From contig RWJK01001967.1 of assembly GCA_004335835.1 (NCBI GenBank), positions 114,312-178,311 on the forward strand: a stretch of DNA of 64,000 bases. Reading direction: 5' to 3'. The DNA is from Scenedesmus sp. ARA3 (Eukaryota > Chlorophyta > Chlorophyceae > Sphaeropleales > Scenedesmaceae). How positions within the stretch are numbered: position 1 is the stretch's first letter; each line of letters opens with the position of its first letter. Positions 35,701 to 47,439 of this stretch are shown here, piece after piece. A program made the position numbers and the translations under genes. A model generated the notes under the pieces. That model did not search any database. It was not told the DNA's origin and saw nothing but the letters and a program-made list of their open reading frames with translations.

Positions 35701-38700
35701 GTTACATGTGGGTCCTGGCACCATCTTGGATGGTACATGCACCGCTGCTGGATTGGCCTGCGCTGCTGCGGGCAGTTACAGGCTGTGGTTGGTTTGGCTT
35801 GTGCAGGCGCGGCAGCCATGAATTCCTGAGGAAGATGCCATCCTATGCACGGTGCTAGACTGCTTCTGGCTGGTGTGATGCTGCAGCACCAGCCAGTTGC
35901 TGGAAGCGCAGCACTATTGTGAGCTGCTTGATGTGTGAGTGGCTAGGGTTGTGTTGTGGGCAGGGTTTGAGACATCCTTTTTGTTGTCAGATTGGAAACA
36001 GGCGGGAGGACTTTTCAGGCGTGGCTGGTGAGCTTGTACGCACGCTGCGCTGCTGCCGTCGGTGCTGCTCGCACAGTTGGTGTGTGATAACTAGTGATAA
36101 CGGAAGTGGTATAGCATTAGACGCTTGCTGGCTTCTGCTCATAGGCTGATACTGTCACACTGAGCTTGGCTGTAGCGTCCTTCGCAGCTCTTGGTTGGTC
36201 AAGCAGATTAGATGTTGCTGTTGACAACCTGTCAGCTGGCCGGGTTAGCTTGGTTTGTCCTGCTGCACAGTCTGAGAATTGCTTGGCAGCCCAGACTTGC
36301 AGCAAGTTGGCTGGTGAGCTTGTAAGCACCCTGCGCTGCTGCCAGTGGTGCTGCTTGCGCAGTTGGTGTGTGATAATGGAAGTGGTATCATACCAACTGA
36401 GTACATTAGACGCTTGCTGGCTTCTGCTGATAGGCTGATACTGTCACACTGAGCTTGGCTGTAGCATCTTCCCCAGCTCTTGGTTGGTCAAGCAGAGTAG
36501 ATGTTGCTGTTGACAACCTGTGAGCTGGCTGGGTCAGCTTGGTTTGTCCTGCTGCACAGTTCTGAGTACTGCTTGGCAGCCCAGACATGCAGCAAGTTCA
36601 GTTCGGTGTCACTGAATATCTGTTGACGGCATTGAATCACTGGTGTTCTGGTCGAAGTTGGGCCATCTGCTGGCGTGGTTGCAGGCTGTTTGGCGCCTCT
36701 TGACAGCGTGTGGGCAGTGTTGAACAGCAGGCTGCTTCCGGCTCAGCTGAGCCCACGCTGACAGAAATTGCTGCTGTGCCCGCTCCTGCGCTTGGGGAGG
36801 TCAGTCTGCACACAGGCGACTGTGCAAAGTCAGGAGTGGGTTTGGGTGGGTGGGAGCATGTCTGGTGTGTACTGCTCAGCATGCAGCTTGGCTGCATGTG
36901 CAGCTGGACGTCTCAACACCAGCAAAGGTGCACTGCAAAAGCGTGGCTGTCATAAAACGTGTCGAGCCAGCTGCTGCATCTGCTGACGGCAGTGTGTGTG
37001 TGGCAAACACCAGATTATGTTGTTGCTTGCTGGTGGTGGTGGTGGTGGTGGTGTTTTCTGTTACGGCAACACTTGACCCTCCAGCAGCAGCAGCAGCAGC
37101 AGCTAGGCAACTCCTGACGGTCCATGGTGTGCTGCTTAATTCAAGAGGGTTTTCTCTTTCTGTGTCTTGGCCCAACAGGCGCTTGGTCACCCAAGCTCGC
37201 CTAATGTGCTATTTTTGCTGCAGGCGCGCAGTTTTTTCATACCCCGCCTGGGGCCCGGGGTATGATGAGAGCCTGCGATTTGTGTTGAAGTTGAAGCTGA
37301 TTTGTTTGTAGCACAGGCATTTTTAGCGGATGCTGCTCGGATTCTCCTGCGTGTTGGCTGTTTTGAACAGCGCTGCAAGTGTGTTGACCGTTTGGTCTGT
37401 CTGCAGCTGTGATCTGCGGCCTTGGCGCTTGCTTTTGCGTCTCAAGCATGCGTGGTGTGCTGCAGCGTCTCAGATGCATTGAATCACTGCATGGTGACAT
37501 CCCCAGTTGCGCTGCACTTAAAACCCCAAGTGTCACTGCATGATGAACACCCCAACTTCATTGCTGCAAGCATCATGCAATCGACTCTAGTGCTGGGTTT
37601 GGCTGCGGTGCATTTGCCTCAGCTACCAGCTCTAGAAGAGTGACTTGGCTGCTGCTGATGGCATGGCTGCTGCTGATGGCAGATGCTGGATGTAAAAATG
37701 CCACTTCAGCTCCTGATACTTTTCATAACAGGATTTGTCCCTTATCATGTTCGTATGATTGAGTTGAGTGTCATCCCCACACCATCTGCAGTGCTGCTGG
37801 TTTTGAGATGTGATGTGTGAGTTTCATGCAGTGGCGCCGGCTGCAGGCTGCTATTTGCTTTGCAGTGTCACTGCAGCCGCAGCATTGCCGCCCTAGCACA
37901 GCGGTGAATGCAGCGCTGCTGCGGCTGGCAGCGGGTGCGCTGCATACATTTTTTTCTTAGGTGTGGCTTGCACACGCTGTCGCATTGCTACACACATATT
38001 GACAGGCACTATTGTGTTGCTGGCCCGTAGGTGATGCTTCACTCTATCGTTGTAACACTGAAAAAGCGACCATTGTTCAGTCATGCGACTTGTTGAGCTG
38101 TATTGCTAGGTGAGGAAGTGGCTATGTGGGTCTGTGTAGCACGCGGTTTGGCTAAGCCAAGTTTGTCACATGTGTGCATGCCCGTGGGAATTTCCTTTGA
38201 CTGCATGCATTCAGCTACTGCAATGACTTTCCTGCAACTCTTTATAAAGCAACGTGCGACCACAGCCTCTCTCTAGATGCAGCAGACGTTGGCAGGTACG
38301 TTGGCAACTGATGAGGTGATGGCTCTTGGCCGGCACAGGCAATAACACTGCACCTCCATTGAAATAAATAAATAGGCACCCGTTTCTGCTGTTTTCAAGC
38401 GGCAGCTTCTGCCTGTAGTGGTTTCGATTTCGCGTGCAGCTTGTACGGCCTGTTGGTGCACCTTGGCAGTACGGACGCCCTTCAAACAAGCAGAATTTCC
38501 TCCCTTGGTTATGATAACGTGAAACATCTATTATTTTGTTTTGGTATATGGGCATGGAGCCGGTGGTTTCCCCCGAAAGGTGTTGTTGGAGTTGGCTTCG
38601 TCCTTGTTATGCAGTTGCTCGCTTCGCAGCAGCCAGTCAAGCCTGGTGCTTGCGAGACGTCGTGGTTTCTTGTTTGTGAGACCTATCACACCGCAAGCAT

Positions 38701-38846
38701 TGCACAGCTCACTTTCGCACTTCTGCTTACCGCAAGCAGCGTTTGTGCTGCTTTCGTCTGGAGTATAGCACTCAATAGGTCATAAGTTGATACAGAGACA
38801 CATCATTTTAACTTTTCTGGCCATTTTGGTCTGTGAAAGTTCCAAA
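35701..38846. other. Gene-poor stretch of about 3.1 kb
   Basis: Apart from the two-copy tandem repeat at 36023-36598 I see no gene. A (GGT)n run lies at 37031-37052. No open frame combines length, splice partners and recognisable sequence. Confidence 0.5.
36023..36598 (+). repeat. Two-copy tandem duplication, about 286-bp unit
   Basis: 36023-36308 and 36309-36598 are closely similar throughout: GGCTGGTGAGCTTGT, CGCTGCGCTGCTGCC, ACGCTTGCTGGCTTCTGCT, ACTGTCACACTGAGCTTGGC, GACAACCTGT.AGCTGGC and AGAC.TGCAGCAAGTT. The main difference is a small insertion (ATCATACCAACTGAGTAC in place of AGC) in copy 2. No coding content is recognised. It resembles the exon-echo duplications but has no exon attached. 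Confidence 0.85.
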
Positions 38847-39951
38847 ATGCCCTGGTCAAGGCAGGCCTGCCGGTTCGCGGTACTCATCGTGCTCGTCCTG
38901 CAAGCAATATGCCTGGAGGCACGCAGCTGGACGGCAGAAAAGGTATTCATCTACTTAATGGCATATGTGAATGACGGATGTAGATGCTGTTGCCCTCCCA
39001 CTCGCTGTGGCCAGCAGCAGAAGTCACACTGTGACAGCACCCACTACTGTGGAGCCAGGAGCCGATCCCATAGCAAGGTGGCAATAAATCATGTGAAATC
39101 CACGAGTGTTGGCATTTGGTAAAGCATTCACCGCTGTACTGGCACATGTTGTGTTAGCTGCGCCAGTCAAGCAGCTCATGTTGTGCTGGCTGACTGACTT
39201 CAATATTGCCGCCATACAACCAGACCATGGATCGCTGGACTAAACAATGCAACCTCTCAGACTAAGTTTTCATCACACTACCCACCGGCAACTAACGCGG
39301 GCCTGTCTTTGAATACAGGGCTTTCTGGCGTGCAAGACAACACAAGCTGACAATCGTAGCGCTGCAGTGCTAGCACTGCTCATCACGTGTACTGAACGTG
39401 GGCCCCCTCTACCCTGTCCAGCTTGAGAGCCCTCAACACAAAGACACTAACACATGCAGTCCCCTTGTCTTTCCCTTTTCTAATTATTGTTGTCTGATCC
39501 TGCTTCCTCCTGTCTCTACGCCTCTCAATTCATACTGTGCAGGCTCTGCAGGACCCTCTGAGGCAAGCGGTAGAGTCCCTGATGCCAGATGCAGCTGCAG
39601 CAGCAGTGCTCTTCAATACAGCAGAGCCACCCAGCAGCGAGGCTGCCCTCACACACCCAGCAGCAGCAGCAGCAGCAGCAGTCACAGCCAGTGAGATCCT
39701 CCCTATGCACACAAAGCACGGCCTGGCCCTTCCAAGCCAGCACCAGCAGCAGCTGCAGCTGACCAAGCCAGAAGCTGAAAACAACGCAGCACCAGGTTAT
39801 GCAATGAGGGACGAGTTTCCTGCATTTCCCTTTGATGAGTCATCAGATGAGCTAATGGAAGAGTATGTGTACCTAGAGGAGCCACAATCCACATATGATG
39901 AAGACAAAGTTCCTGCAATGGCACTGCCGCCGCAGCTGCCTGAAGACATCC

Positions 39952-40001
<50 letters not shown>

Positions 40002-40276
40002 GATGTGGCAGCAGCAGCTGCACCCAGCATGTTTGAGCTGCAGGGTGATGTGATGATCTCATCCCGCGTGCCAATCAGCAGTGTGCTGCTGCAGCAGAGC
40101 ATCGCCCAGCCGGTCATTGAAATGGCTGCTGACATGGCACAGAGCGTCTGGCAGGTGCTGTCTGGGTTTGAAAGCACAGCGGGAATCTTTGGGCTGCGTG
40201 GCAGCAAGTATCAGCTGCATGAGCTAGAAGTAACAGTTGAAAGCGGCAGCAGCGCTGACCTGGCAGCTGAAACTAC

Positions 40277-40310
<34 letters not shown>

Positions 40311-42862
40311 GGTGATGTGGAGATCAGCGTGACAGTTGAGAGCAGCAGGCCGCGGCCGCTGCTGTCGCTGCTGCGAGGTGTGAACAGGAAGCAGCAAGCG
40401 GTGCAGGACAGCCTGGATGCTGCTGCCATTACAGCAGCAGTGCTCGAGGCTTTGGGTATGAAGGGGTCTGGCGAGCAGCAGCAGCAGCAGCAGCAGCCGG
40501 CAGTGCCGGAAGAGAAGTTGCAGGAGATGGTTGCTGAGCTGCAGGCCAAGGTAGGTGGCAACCAGGTGATGTTGATGTGTTTGGTTCATTGGCTCCAACT
40601 ACGGTTGACATTTTTCATGTGCTGTCGCCCAATATGCGTTGTGCGGACAATCCCAGCTGCAGGCCTCAGTAGGTGGCAGCCGCCTCGTGTGGGGTGTGCT
40701 GTGCACTCTTTTGCCTATCGCTTGCCGACCTACTGTGATGCACCTTTGGCTCACTGCTATTGTGTTTTTTGTTATGCTCCGCAGGGCACCTACGAGGGCC
40801 GGCTGACAGGCAGCCTGCAGCAGCTGCCTGCCACCACTGCTGCTGCTGTCGCAGCCGCCGCCAGGGCCCTGTCATCCAGTGAGCAGTGGGACAGCATGCA
40901 GATGGAGCTGTCAGTGACACACACAGTCAGCAGCAGGGCGCAGACATGGCTGCACTGCACGCTGCTAGGTGCGCTACTCACAAGGATTTTGTGTTTTTTG
41001 AGGTTTCATCAACTTGTGTGGGTTGTGTCCGCTGGCATGCCTTGTTGGATCTAGCTGCTGGTTGGTTTTCAGGGTTTGCATAGACCTGCAGGGCGAGCAC
41101 AAATTGCCGCCGCCAGGGCCCTGTCGTCCAGTGAGCAGTGGGACAGCATGCAGATGGAGCTGTCAGCGACACACACAGTCAGCAGCAGGGCCCAAACCTG
41201 GCTGCACTGCACACTGCTAGGTGAGCTCCTGACAAGGATTTTGAGGTTTTTGAGGTTTTGTCATGTCAATGTGTGTGGGTTTGTGTCCGCTGGCATGCCT
41301 TGTTGGGTCTAGCTGCTGGCTGGTTTTCAAGGGTTGCATAAAGTTGAAGGAGTTGCACACATGGCCGCCGCCAGGGCCCTGTCGTGTGAAATGAGCAGTG
41401 GGACAGCATGCAGATGGAGCTGTCGGTGACACACACCGTCAGCAGCAGGGCCCAGACATGGCTGCACTGCACACTGCTAGGTGAGCTACTGACGATGTTT
41501 CTTGTAGGTTTAGTTATATCAACTTTATGCTGGATTGTGTCTCCAAGCATTCCTTGTAGGGTCTAGCTGCTGGCTGGTTTTCAGGGGTTGCATAGAGTTG
41601 AAGAAGTTGCACACATGGCCGCCGCCAGGGCCCTGTTGTGTGTATTGAGCAGTGGGACAGCATGCAGATGGACATGTCAGTGACACACACCGTCAGCAGC
41701 AGGGCCCAGACCTGGCTGCACTGCACGCTGCTAGGTGAGCCAGTGCCAAGGATTTTGTGGTTTTTGAGGTTTTATCCATTTGTATGGGTTCGTGTCCGTT
41801 GGCATGCCTTGTTGGGTCTAGCTGCTGGCTGGTTTTCAAGGGTTGCACAGAGTTGAAGGAGTTGCACACATGGCCACCGCCAGGCCCTGTCGTGTAAAAT
41901 GAGCAGTGGGTCAGCATGCAGATGGAGCTGTCAGTGACACACACCGTCAGCAGCAGGGCCCAGACCTCGCTGCACTGCACGCTGCTAGGTAGGGTCAACA
42001 ACGAGGTTTTTGAGGTTTATCATGTGAATATGTGTGGGCTTGTATATGCTGCTGGCTGGTTTTCAGGAGTTGCACAGACAATTCCAGATTCAGATACCGA
42101 TCTGAATACACCCTGCTCCCTGCTTCTGCTTTTATTGCCGTTGGTGCCCGACATATCTTCTGCTTGCTCCTGATGTGCTGGCCATGCGGCTTGCTCACAT
42201 GGGGCTGTTCCTGCTTACATGATCAAAGCTGACCTTGCTGACGCTACCTGCTTTTGTGTTGCTTGCTGTTGCTGCATGACATATCTTCCCGCTGCTGCTG
42301 CAGTGCTGGCCATGACGTTTGCTCACATGGGGCTGTTCCTGCTCACATTATCAAAGCTGCCCTTGCTGACACTTCTGTCTCTTGTGTTGCTTGCTGTTGC
42401 TGCATGACATCTCTTCCCGCTGCTGCTGCAGTGCTGGCCATGGTGCTTGCTCACATGGGGCTGTTCCTGCTCACATGCAGCAGCCTTTGCTGACGCTACC
42501 TGCTTTTGTGTTGCTTGCTGCTGCTGCTGCCCGACATCTCCTTCCCTTGCTTTTGCAGTGCTGGCCATGGTGCTGGCTCACATGGGGCTGTTCCTGCTTA
42601 CAGTTTCCAAGCTGCCTTTGCTGACACTGCCTTCTCTTTTGTTGCTTGCTGTTGCTGTCCACTCAATGCAGTGCTGGCGATGGTGCTTGCTCACATGGGT
42701 CTGTCACTCCTGCTAGCCCCCTGGGTGTCCAAGCTGATGGGGTATGAGTCAGAAGACGAAGACGACAGCAGCAGCAGCAGCAGCAGCAACAAGAAGCAGC
42801 AGCAGTTCATCTCAGCTGGCCTAGCTGAGAAGCTGCTGCCTGAGGGCGCAGAGGCTTGCTGA
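38847..42862 (+). CDS. Unknown secreted/type I-like single-pass membrane protein, Ser/Ala-rich
   Basis: Four exons (38847-38942, 39543-40550, 40785-40968, 42672-42862, TGA) give 492 residues in frame. The start MPWSRQACRFAVLIVLVLQA is a clear signal peptide ending near LEARS. Then comes a low-complexity luminal part with two poly-Ser runs and an acidic stretch (DESSDELMEEYVYLEE). A more ordered central region follows (IAQPVIEMAADMAQSVWQVL, GLRGSKYQLHELEVTVES), then a Gly-Thr-Tyr-Glu-Gly-Arg-Leu-Thr-Gly segment. One membrane helix (VLAMVLAHMGLSLLLAPWV) is encoded across the last junction, with a short acidic cytoplasmic tail (GYESEDEDD...LPEGAEAC). I do not recognise the family. The 1.7-kb last intron consists almost wholly of echoes of both neighbouring exon edges. 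Confidence 0.7.
41096..41988 (+). repeat. Four echoes of the 3' edge of membrane-protein exon 3 (about 255-bp period)
   Basis: Copies of the last about 115 nt of exon 3 (GCCGCCGCCAGGGCCCTGTC...CTGCACTGCACGCTGCTAG|GTGAG) end at 41220, 41480, 41734 and 41988. The real exon ends at 40968, so spacings are 252, 260, 254 and 254 bp. All keep a GT donor (GTGAGC, GTGAGC, GTGAGC, GTAGGG). Coding similarity is high, but the start of each unit is cut at slightly different places. Confidence 0.9.
42175..42671 (+). repeat. Four echoes of the 5' edge of membrane-protein exon 4 (about 128-bp period)
   Basis: TGCTGGCCATGRYGYTTGCT followed by CACATGGGGCTGTTCCTGCT recurs at about 42175, 42304, 42432 and 42559 before the true exon at 42672. 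Spacings are 129, 128, 127 and 113 bp. Three copies have an intact CAG acceptor; the first has GATG instead. Each is preceded by a (CTG)n or pyrimidine-rich stretch. The decoys would encode a transmembrane helix much like the real one. Confidence 0.9.
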
Positions 42863-44834
42863 GCTGTCACCCGATGGTTTGAACGCATGCACAGCTGTTA
42901 GTAACAGTGTTACATTTTGTTTGAACTGTTTTGTGGTGGCAGGGCTGCAGGAAGCTGCTGCTTGGTCATGGTACTCCTGTTATAGCAGTTGTGGCATTCC
43001 AAACTGTCAATAACAGCAGCACCAGCACCGCGTTGGCTAAACAGCCGCTGCAGCAGCTGCCTTGTGCTGTTACTACGGCTTGCTGCTTTGTGGCAGCAGT
43101 GCTTGCTTGGGAGATGTGTCTGCCGTACTGCTACTACGGCTTGCTGCTTGTCATTCTGAGCAGCCAACCCAAGGCTAGGGTTTGAGGTTGCTCTAGAGCT
43201 GTGGCTGCCGCTTTCAGCAGTAGCAGCTGGTCCAACCCAGCAGCAGCAGCGGCAGCGGCAGCAGCAGCAGCATGTATGCAGCGAAGCGCCTTGAACAGCA
43301 AGGTGATGTGTGCATGGCCTACACCTTGGCTCCAAGGCAGGGCGCTGCGTGTAGATATATTGCAAAGCCTATGGGCGAAGCTTTTAAAAATTCAAGTTAC
43401 TGTTGGGGTGGTTGGCGGTAGGGTAGTCCAAGGCTTGCAGCATGCACACATGCATGTCTGCTTGCAGGGTAAGGCTCAAAGTAGCAGTTCAAGGACTCAA
43501 TAACGATGTCCAATTTCGGCGCTGTGATGGTTGCTGTGACACGCAGCGGTTCCGGCGATAAGTATGCCTTGCAGGCTGGCTTGCGTGTGGCCCTAAACTG
43601 TTTTGAAGGATTGAGGACTAATGTGGCATGTGTGCCACACATGGCAGTTGCAGTGTACTTTTAGTTCAGTGTGGAATGAATGCTAGGCGTATGGAATGAG
43701 TGTTGAACACGCAGCTGTTGTTGTTTGAAAGCCTATTACACTGCCTGCACCTACTAAGCACTGCGTGCTGAGGCAGTTTCAAGGATTATGTGAACCAACA
43801 GGTGTCGGGTACTGCCGACGGGTTATAGCTCTGGTTTTGGCAGCAAAGGTCATGCAGACATGGCATTACTTGGAGCACTTGCAAGCCGCCATGCGGCGCT
43901 TTGGTATTGCTCTCGGTCCGCTGCTGTGGCTTGCCCTGCACGTTCGGCCATTGCAACACAACTGTGATCGCTGTTGCATCTGTAGCGTCATCATCATCAT
44001 CATGTTACCATTTAAGCCATAGCAACGTCGCCATCGGCCCCGCGCCCCACAGGAGCGGCTGAANNNNNNNNNGAAGGGGGAAGGGGAGGGAGCACTATTT
44101 CATTATCCCGCTTGCAGACATTCCTGTGATTCCAGGCAAGAACAAGGTAGTCAGCAATCAGCTGAGCAGCCAACCTGCAAACACCAGATCCACCCCAAAC
44201 ATCGTACGATCTGACGCGTCAGAAACAAGCATCTGTAGCGTGTTGCTTTACTTATCATGATTAGTACCTGTACTGTGCTTCAAAGGCTGATGAAGCTGGC
44301 AGTGACCATAGCCATCCTACTGATAACAGCACGTGCTGTTGACACTGTCTGTGATGTTCATGCTGGATGACCCATGTGTGCTGCGCGGAGCCCCACTGGG
44401 GCTGAGCTCCAGTTCACTTGTGCCCAGGCAGCGGAGCACCAGCAGCTGGCACAACTGATGCCTCACATAACAGCCCAACCAAATATGCGCTACAACGTTT
44501 TGTTGTGCTGCAAAGGTGCTGGCCGAGTAGGGCTTCCTGCCATGCATGCAATAACCCTAGGCCCAGAACCAGAATAATGTCCAAAGCCTGTCAGCAACTC
44601 ACAGCAATCGCCTTGTCCTAAGGCCCACCGAGAATACGGAACCACCCCATTTTTTATTGCATTGTGCTTCTCTGATTGTTCGTGGTGCACTCATAGCATT
44701 CGCTGCATGATCGCAACACATCGGCTTGCTCGACAAACAGTGCTGAATATGAAGAACGGCAATCCATTTGAGGTCGGTACTCACGGTAGGATGTTCACAG
44801 CACACGCCTGCGACGTTCAACCACTGGCAGCTGA

Positions 44835-44866
<32 letters not shown>

Positions 44867-45008
44867 GAACACCGCCGATGCTGCTGCTTCCTCATGCTGC
44901 TGCTGCTACTGTTCCATGCGGCCCACTGCTGATGTTTCTGCTACTGTTTCCTGCTCCTGTTGCTGCTGCTGCTGTGGTGCAATCTGGCATTCCTGCTGTG
45001 TCCCTCAG
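42863..45008. other. Gene-poor stretch of about 2.1 kb with a 9-N gap; may hold 5' exons of the glycosylase gene
   Basis: No gene recognised with confidence. 44064-44072 is a run of nine N. An open frame continues upstream of 45009 to an ATG at 44916, but its Cys/Ser-rich translation is not convincing, so the true glycosylase start may be an unrecognised upstream exon. Confidence 0.45.
44064..44072. other. Assembly gap (9 N)
   Basis: Nine undetermined bases between GAGCGGCTGAA and a purine-rich GAAGGGGGAAGGGGAGGG segment. That composition may itself have caused the sequencing problem. Confidence 0.9.
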
Positions 45009-45168
45009 GCATTTGCATTCGAAGGCAGACCAAAACAATCAGCAGGTAAAACAGCAGCAGCTGCTACAGCTCGCAGCCAACCAGCAACCACCCCTGCTGC
45101 TAGCCCAGCAGCTGGCACTACTGCGCGGCATCACAGCAGCAGTGATGCGTCTGCAATTTCCACACCTT

Positions 45169-45207
<39 letters not shown>

Positions 45208-46831
45208 CTGAGGAAGCCTCACCCAACAGTGCTGCTCGCCGCCGCACCAGGAGCAGCAATAGCACAGGCACGGCAGCAGCAGCAGCAGCAGCGCCAGGGC
45301 ACAAGCGTCAGCGCAAGGCGTATGCGGCTCTGACTGGGCCCCCGAAAGGCCTGCCGGAGAAGCTTGGGGCTGCCCCACTGCGGCTCATCCTGGTGGGTTT
45401 GCCTCTATATACTTTTTGATTGTATATTTGATTGACGTTGAGATGCTGGCAGTGTTGTGGATGGTTGACTCCTGTGCACAACGGCCTGCTTGAGAAGCTT
45501 GGGGCTGCCCCACTGAGGCTCGTTTTGGTGGACTCAGCTGCTATACACTTTTTTATTTTATTTTTATGTTAGGATGTTATTCTGATAGCAACTGGAACGG
45601 CCGAATTTGTGCGGGTAATTGATTGCCCATGCAATGAAGGAGGAACTGGGTACCTGATTCCAACGCGCATGAGCGGTAGATCAGCTCGCTGGGCTTGCGC
45701 CTAAGATAGGTCCGTCCTGTACTTTGGTATTAGTATTGGTATGGGTATCCATGTTGTGAATGGTTGACTCCTGTGAAGACATGGCCTGCTTGAGAAGCTT
45801 GAGAGTACCCCACTGAGCCTCATCCTGGTGGGTTGCCTGCTACCTTGTTGCTGTAACATACGTTCCCGCAAGCGGATCTTGCATCTTGCAACTGTCAACA
45901 CCCAGTACGCTTAACTAAACACATCATCTGTGTGGGTGGCAGCTAGGACACACGTGTGCTGCCTATCTCCATTGTTTCTGCTGCTGCTGCCAATGCTGCT
46001 GCCGCAGATCGGCCACAACCCTAGTGAGCACGCCTGGCATACGGGACACTACTACTCAAACCCCTCCAACCGCATGTGGCGCATCCTGGAGGCCTCAGGT
46101 GATGCGGTTGTTGTTTTGCTACTACCTAGCACTTTTCAGCAATTACTCCATCCACTCCTCAGCGACCATATGTCGCAGATACCGACAGCAGCAACTGACA
46201 ATGATGTTTCTCAGTTGCTGGGAGCTCTGGTGCAAGTTGCACCAACAGCAGACATTATGAGGCATTGCAGTCGTGCTCGTCAAAACCATGCAGGCAATGT
46301 GTTATGCTGTTACATTCTTGCAGGAATAACACCCGCTGGTGTGTCAGGCCCCGAGGCTGATGATGTCATGCCTGCTGCTGTGGGGGTTGGCTTTACTGAC
46401 GTGGGTAGCGGCCAGCCAGGCACCGACAGGTGAGCCGGGGTTCAAGCTTGAGTTTTGGTACTTGTTTTTTACTTGACCGGCATCTCTCAATGAGTCGAGT
46501 GCAGACGGTGTTGTGTGAGCAGGAGTGGCTGTTGCTGGGCCTGCACTGCCAGACATAGGCTTCCAGGGCACCAGTTTAGAAGCAGTAGATGCAACAGCAT
46601 GCGGGCTTGCCATGCATGCCTGCTGCTGTGCGGTTGGGCTTCACTGACGTGGGCAGCGGCCAGCCCGGCACCCACAGGTGAGCAGGGTTTTGAGACTTCT
46701 GTGGGACAATTGGTGCTGACGGATCGGGAAATGAGCCTTGCGCACGCACGGATGGGCGAGTAGCAGTGGCGTATGTTGAACATGTAGCAGTGCCAGGCAT
46801 AAACAGCAGGTTTGTGTAGTGTATGTTATGC

Positions 46832-46862
<31 letters not shown>

Positions 46863-46957
46863 CTTCAGGCAATGCACGACTTCCAGACCCGAAGCTGCTG
46901 GAGCCATCTAGGCAAGCCTCAGCATCTCAGCAGCTGAGCCGCTGTACTGCCGTGAAC

Positions 46958-47054
<97 letters not shown>

Positions 47055-47392
47055 ACCCCTGCTTGCCTGTTGCTGCATCAGCTCGCTGTTCACTGCTGCA
47101 GACTTCCAGCGCTGGAGGGCTGCCTTTTATGCGCGGCTGGCTGCTCACATGAAGGCCGCTTCGGACAGCATAGGTGAGAGCAATGCCATTTTGCACTCCA
47201 ATGTTATTGTTGTGATGGTGCGGCATATTCAACATTGTCTAGACCAACAACTCTGGCAACAGGCTAGGCAGCATATTTGCTGCAAAGAAAAAGGCTTGCG
47301 GCTCACTGGGTTTTTTTTTGCGTGCTGCAGGCTGCAGCTGCGGCTGCTGCGGCGCTCCGCGGCTGGTGGCCTTCACTGGCAAGGTGCGCATT

Positions 47393-47439
<47 letters not shown>

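Noticed and set aside
43201..43503. Frame with signal-like start and poly-Ala (MAAAFSSSSW...)
   Set aside because: The poly-Ala comes from a CAG/GCA repeat and no downstream domain or phase-compatible exon exists.
44662..45333. Plus-strand frame of 223 codons overlapping the glycosylase first exon
   Set aside because: It is out of frame with the exon that joins phase-exactly to the glycosylase core, and its content (poly-Leu, poly-Gln) comes from repeats.
46965..47177. Poly-Leu/Ala/Gln open frames over the CTG repeat
   Set aside because: Any triplet repeat is open in all frames; the only real coding content is glycosylase exon 47082-47173.
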